Shown: piece after piece, positions 6,425-7,196 of the stretch
How the letters are laid out: every line of letters begins with the position of its first letter
How positions within the stretch are numbered: position 1 is the stretch's first letter
From: Saprospiraceae bacterium
GTDB taxonomy: Bacteria > Bacteroidota > Bacteroidia > Chitinophagales > Saprospiraceae
Assembly (NCBI GenBank): GCA_020630045.1
Contig: JAHDCE010000199.1
Coordinates: 1 to 7,196 of the forward strand
DNA: 7,196 nt
Direction: 5' to 3'
Position numbers and translations under genes: made by a program
Notes under the pieces: generated by a model
What the model was told of the DNA's origin: nothing
The model's input: only the letters and a program-made list of their open reading frames with translations
Databases searched by the model: none

Positions 6425-6799
6425 ATGGCACAATCAAAAGGAAGCCCCGCCTCAAAAAACCAAACTGGCAATGGACTTGAGAAAACTTCAGTCATTGCAG
6501 GAGGAACTAGTATCAAAGGGAATTTTCAAACATCTGAAAGTCTTCGTATCGACGGGGAGGTCGAAGGCGAAATACATAGTGAAAAAAAGTTGGTTGTAGG
6601 AAAAACCGGGCGGGTATCTGGCAAAATATTCGCAACCTCACTATCTATTTTAGGATGTGTGGAAGGGGATATTGACGTAAAAGGAGAATTATTGCTTGGC
6701 AGCACAGCCAAAGTTGATGGCAATATATCCGCCATCAACTTAATCATCGAAGAAGGGGCCTTGTTCAACGGTAATTGTTCCGTCAAAAAATCTTCATAA
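6425..6799 (+). CDS. Bactofilin, polymer-forming cytoskeletal protein
   Basis: Bactofilins assemble without nucleotide into filaments by end-to-end packing of a beta-helix, and organise cell-wall enzymes, cell shape or chromosome-segregation proteins at the membrane. The 124-residue product has a short polar tail (1-20), a beta-helical core (about 21-118) and a basic tip (KKSS). The core shows the repeated Gly-spaced rungs of the family: VIAGGTSIKGNFQ, LRIDGEVEGEIHS, LVVGKTGRVSGKIFA, LSILGCVEGDIDV, LLLGSTAKVDGNISA and LIIEEGALFNGNCSV, each about 17 residues apart. No transmembrane helix is present, so membrane contact would be peripheral. It is divergent from tsaD (98 nt) and convergent with folE (2 nt between stops). 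It stands alone here, without an adjacent M23 peptidase gene, the common partner of bactofilin genes, so its cellular role cannot be inferred from context. Confidence 0.92.
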   Translation: MAQSKGSPASKNQTGNGLEKTSVIAGGTSIKGNFQTSESLRIDGEVEGEIHSEKKLVVGKTGRVSGKIFATSLSILGCVEGDIDVKGELLLGSTAKVDGNISAINLIIEEGALFNGNCSVKKSS

Positions 6800-6801
6800 T
6801 C

Positions 6802-7196
6802 CTATAAACTACCATGTATCGCGAAGAGGAATTCCCGTCTCAGGCTTTCTTCTTGCGCGAATCTTCCGCCGTATTCCGTCGTAACGGTACTACTGCCGAT
6901 ATCCTCCACGCCTCTGGATTGGACACACATATGCCGGGCGTCAATATAAACGGCCACATCATCCGTATTCAATGCAGCTTTCAATTCGTTCGCGATTTGT
7001 ACCGTCAAGCGTTCTTGTACTTGCGGTCGCTTGGCACAATATTCTACCAATCGGTTAATTTTTGATAGACCGATTACATTGCCATTAGAAATATAAGCGA
7101 CATGTGCTTTTCCATAAATCGGAAGGAAATGATGTTCGCAGGTAGATTGGACATTGATGTCTTTTTCCACCAACATTTGCTTGTATTGATATTTGT
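6802..7196 (-). CDS. folE: GTP cyclohydrolase I, C-terminal part, 5' end beyond the window
   Basis: Converts GTP to 7,8-dihydroneopterin triphosphate, the first step of folate and other pterin synthesis; family members form a toroidal decamer. The reading frame stays open to the window edge (visible part begins KYQYKQMLVEKD), so the N-terminus is missing and the internal ATG at 7176 is not the start. About 130 C-terminal residues are present. Numbered from the first visible codon: STCEHHF (17-23) with zinc ligand Cys19 and the two histidines, GKAHVAYI (28-35), VIGLSKINRLVEY (40-52), the highly conserved RPQVQERLT (56-64), and HMCVQSRG (88-95) with the second zinc-ligand Cys90. Both cysteines are present, so this is the zinc-dependent FolE1 type rather than FolE2. 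The pattern EYGG-F with a short tail (HGSL) resembles Bacteroidota enzymes. It converges on the bactofilin gene with 2 nt between stops. Confidence 0.95.
   Translation of the reverse strand, partial: KYQYKQMLVEKDINVQSTCEHHFLPIYGKAHVAYISNGNVIGLSKINRLVEYCAKRPQVQERLTVQIANELKAALNTDDVAVYIDARHMCVQSRGVEDIGSSTVTTEYGGRFAQEESLRREFLFAIHGSL

Noticed and set aside
6814..7065. 83-codon open frame on the + strand opposite folE
   Set aside because: It overlaps the conserved FolE catalytic region on the other strand and shows no domain of its own.
7174..7176. ATG at 7176 as the folE start
   Set aside because: The frame continues upstream with family-like residues (YQYKQ) to the window edge, so this Met is internal.

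Overview
The window looks like core chromosome of a member of the Bacteroidota. Evidence: three exact copies of the Bacteroidota -7 promoter element TAnnTTTG; A-rich leaders without Shine-Dalgarno sequences; a lipoprotein with a Bacteroidota-type surface-export signal (Cys-Lys-Asp-Asp-Glu); an exported protein whose mature end is probably Gln; and a FolE of the Bacteroidota type. Saprospiria or Cytophagia would fit, but the sequence does not settle the class. Base composition looks even throughout. No transposase, phage gene, tRNA, rRNA or CRISPR array was seen.

Layout, left to right. (1) 1-94: leader with no gene. (2) 95-1528: pyruvate kinase, predicted to be K+-independent. (3) 1587-1934: small acidic surface lipoprotein with its own -7 element, closed by a near-perfect intrinsic terminator at 1963-2003. 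(4) 2028-5324: a well-formed promoter, then dut (dUTPase), a sugar-phosphate nucleotidyltransferase with a left-handed beta-helix tail, and a secreted TPR protein. All three run in the same direction with 29 and 58 nt gaps, so they are probably one operon. (5) 5325-6326, minus strand: tsaD (tRNA t6A synthesis), whose stop codon touches that of the TPR gene. (6) 6425-6799: a bactofilin, divergent from tsaD. (7) 6802-7196, minus strand: the C-terminal part of folE (GTP cyclohydrolase I), cut by the window end; its stop lies 2 nt from the bactofilin stop.

The genes are mostly independent housekeeping functions: glycolysis, nucleotide-pool sanitation, tRNA modification and folate/pterin synthesis, plus envelope or cytoskeletal genes (nucleotidyltransferase, TPR protein, bactofilin, lipoprotein). 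I did not find a convincing new multi-gene system. The most unusual signals are at the nucleotide level: the octamer CCTAGGAG occurs five times on one strand, with two further CCTAGAAG variants, and its CCTAGG core also sits in both arms of the terminator. Further points are the two convergent gene pairs with essentially no space for a terminator, and possible alternative stems in front of the TPR gene.
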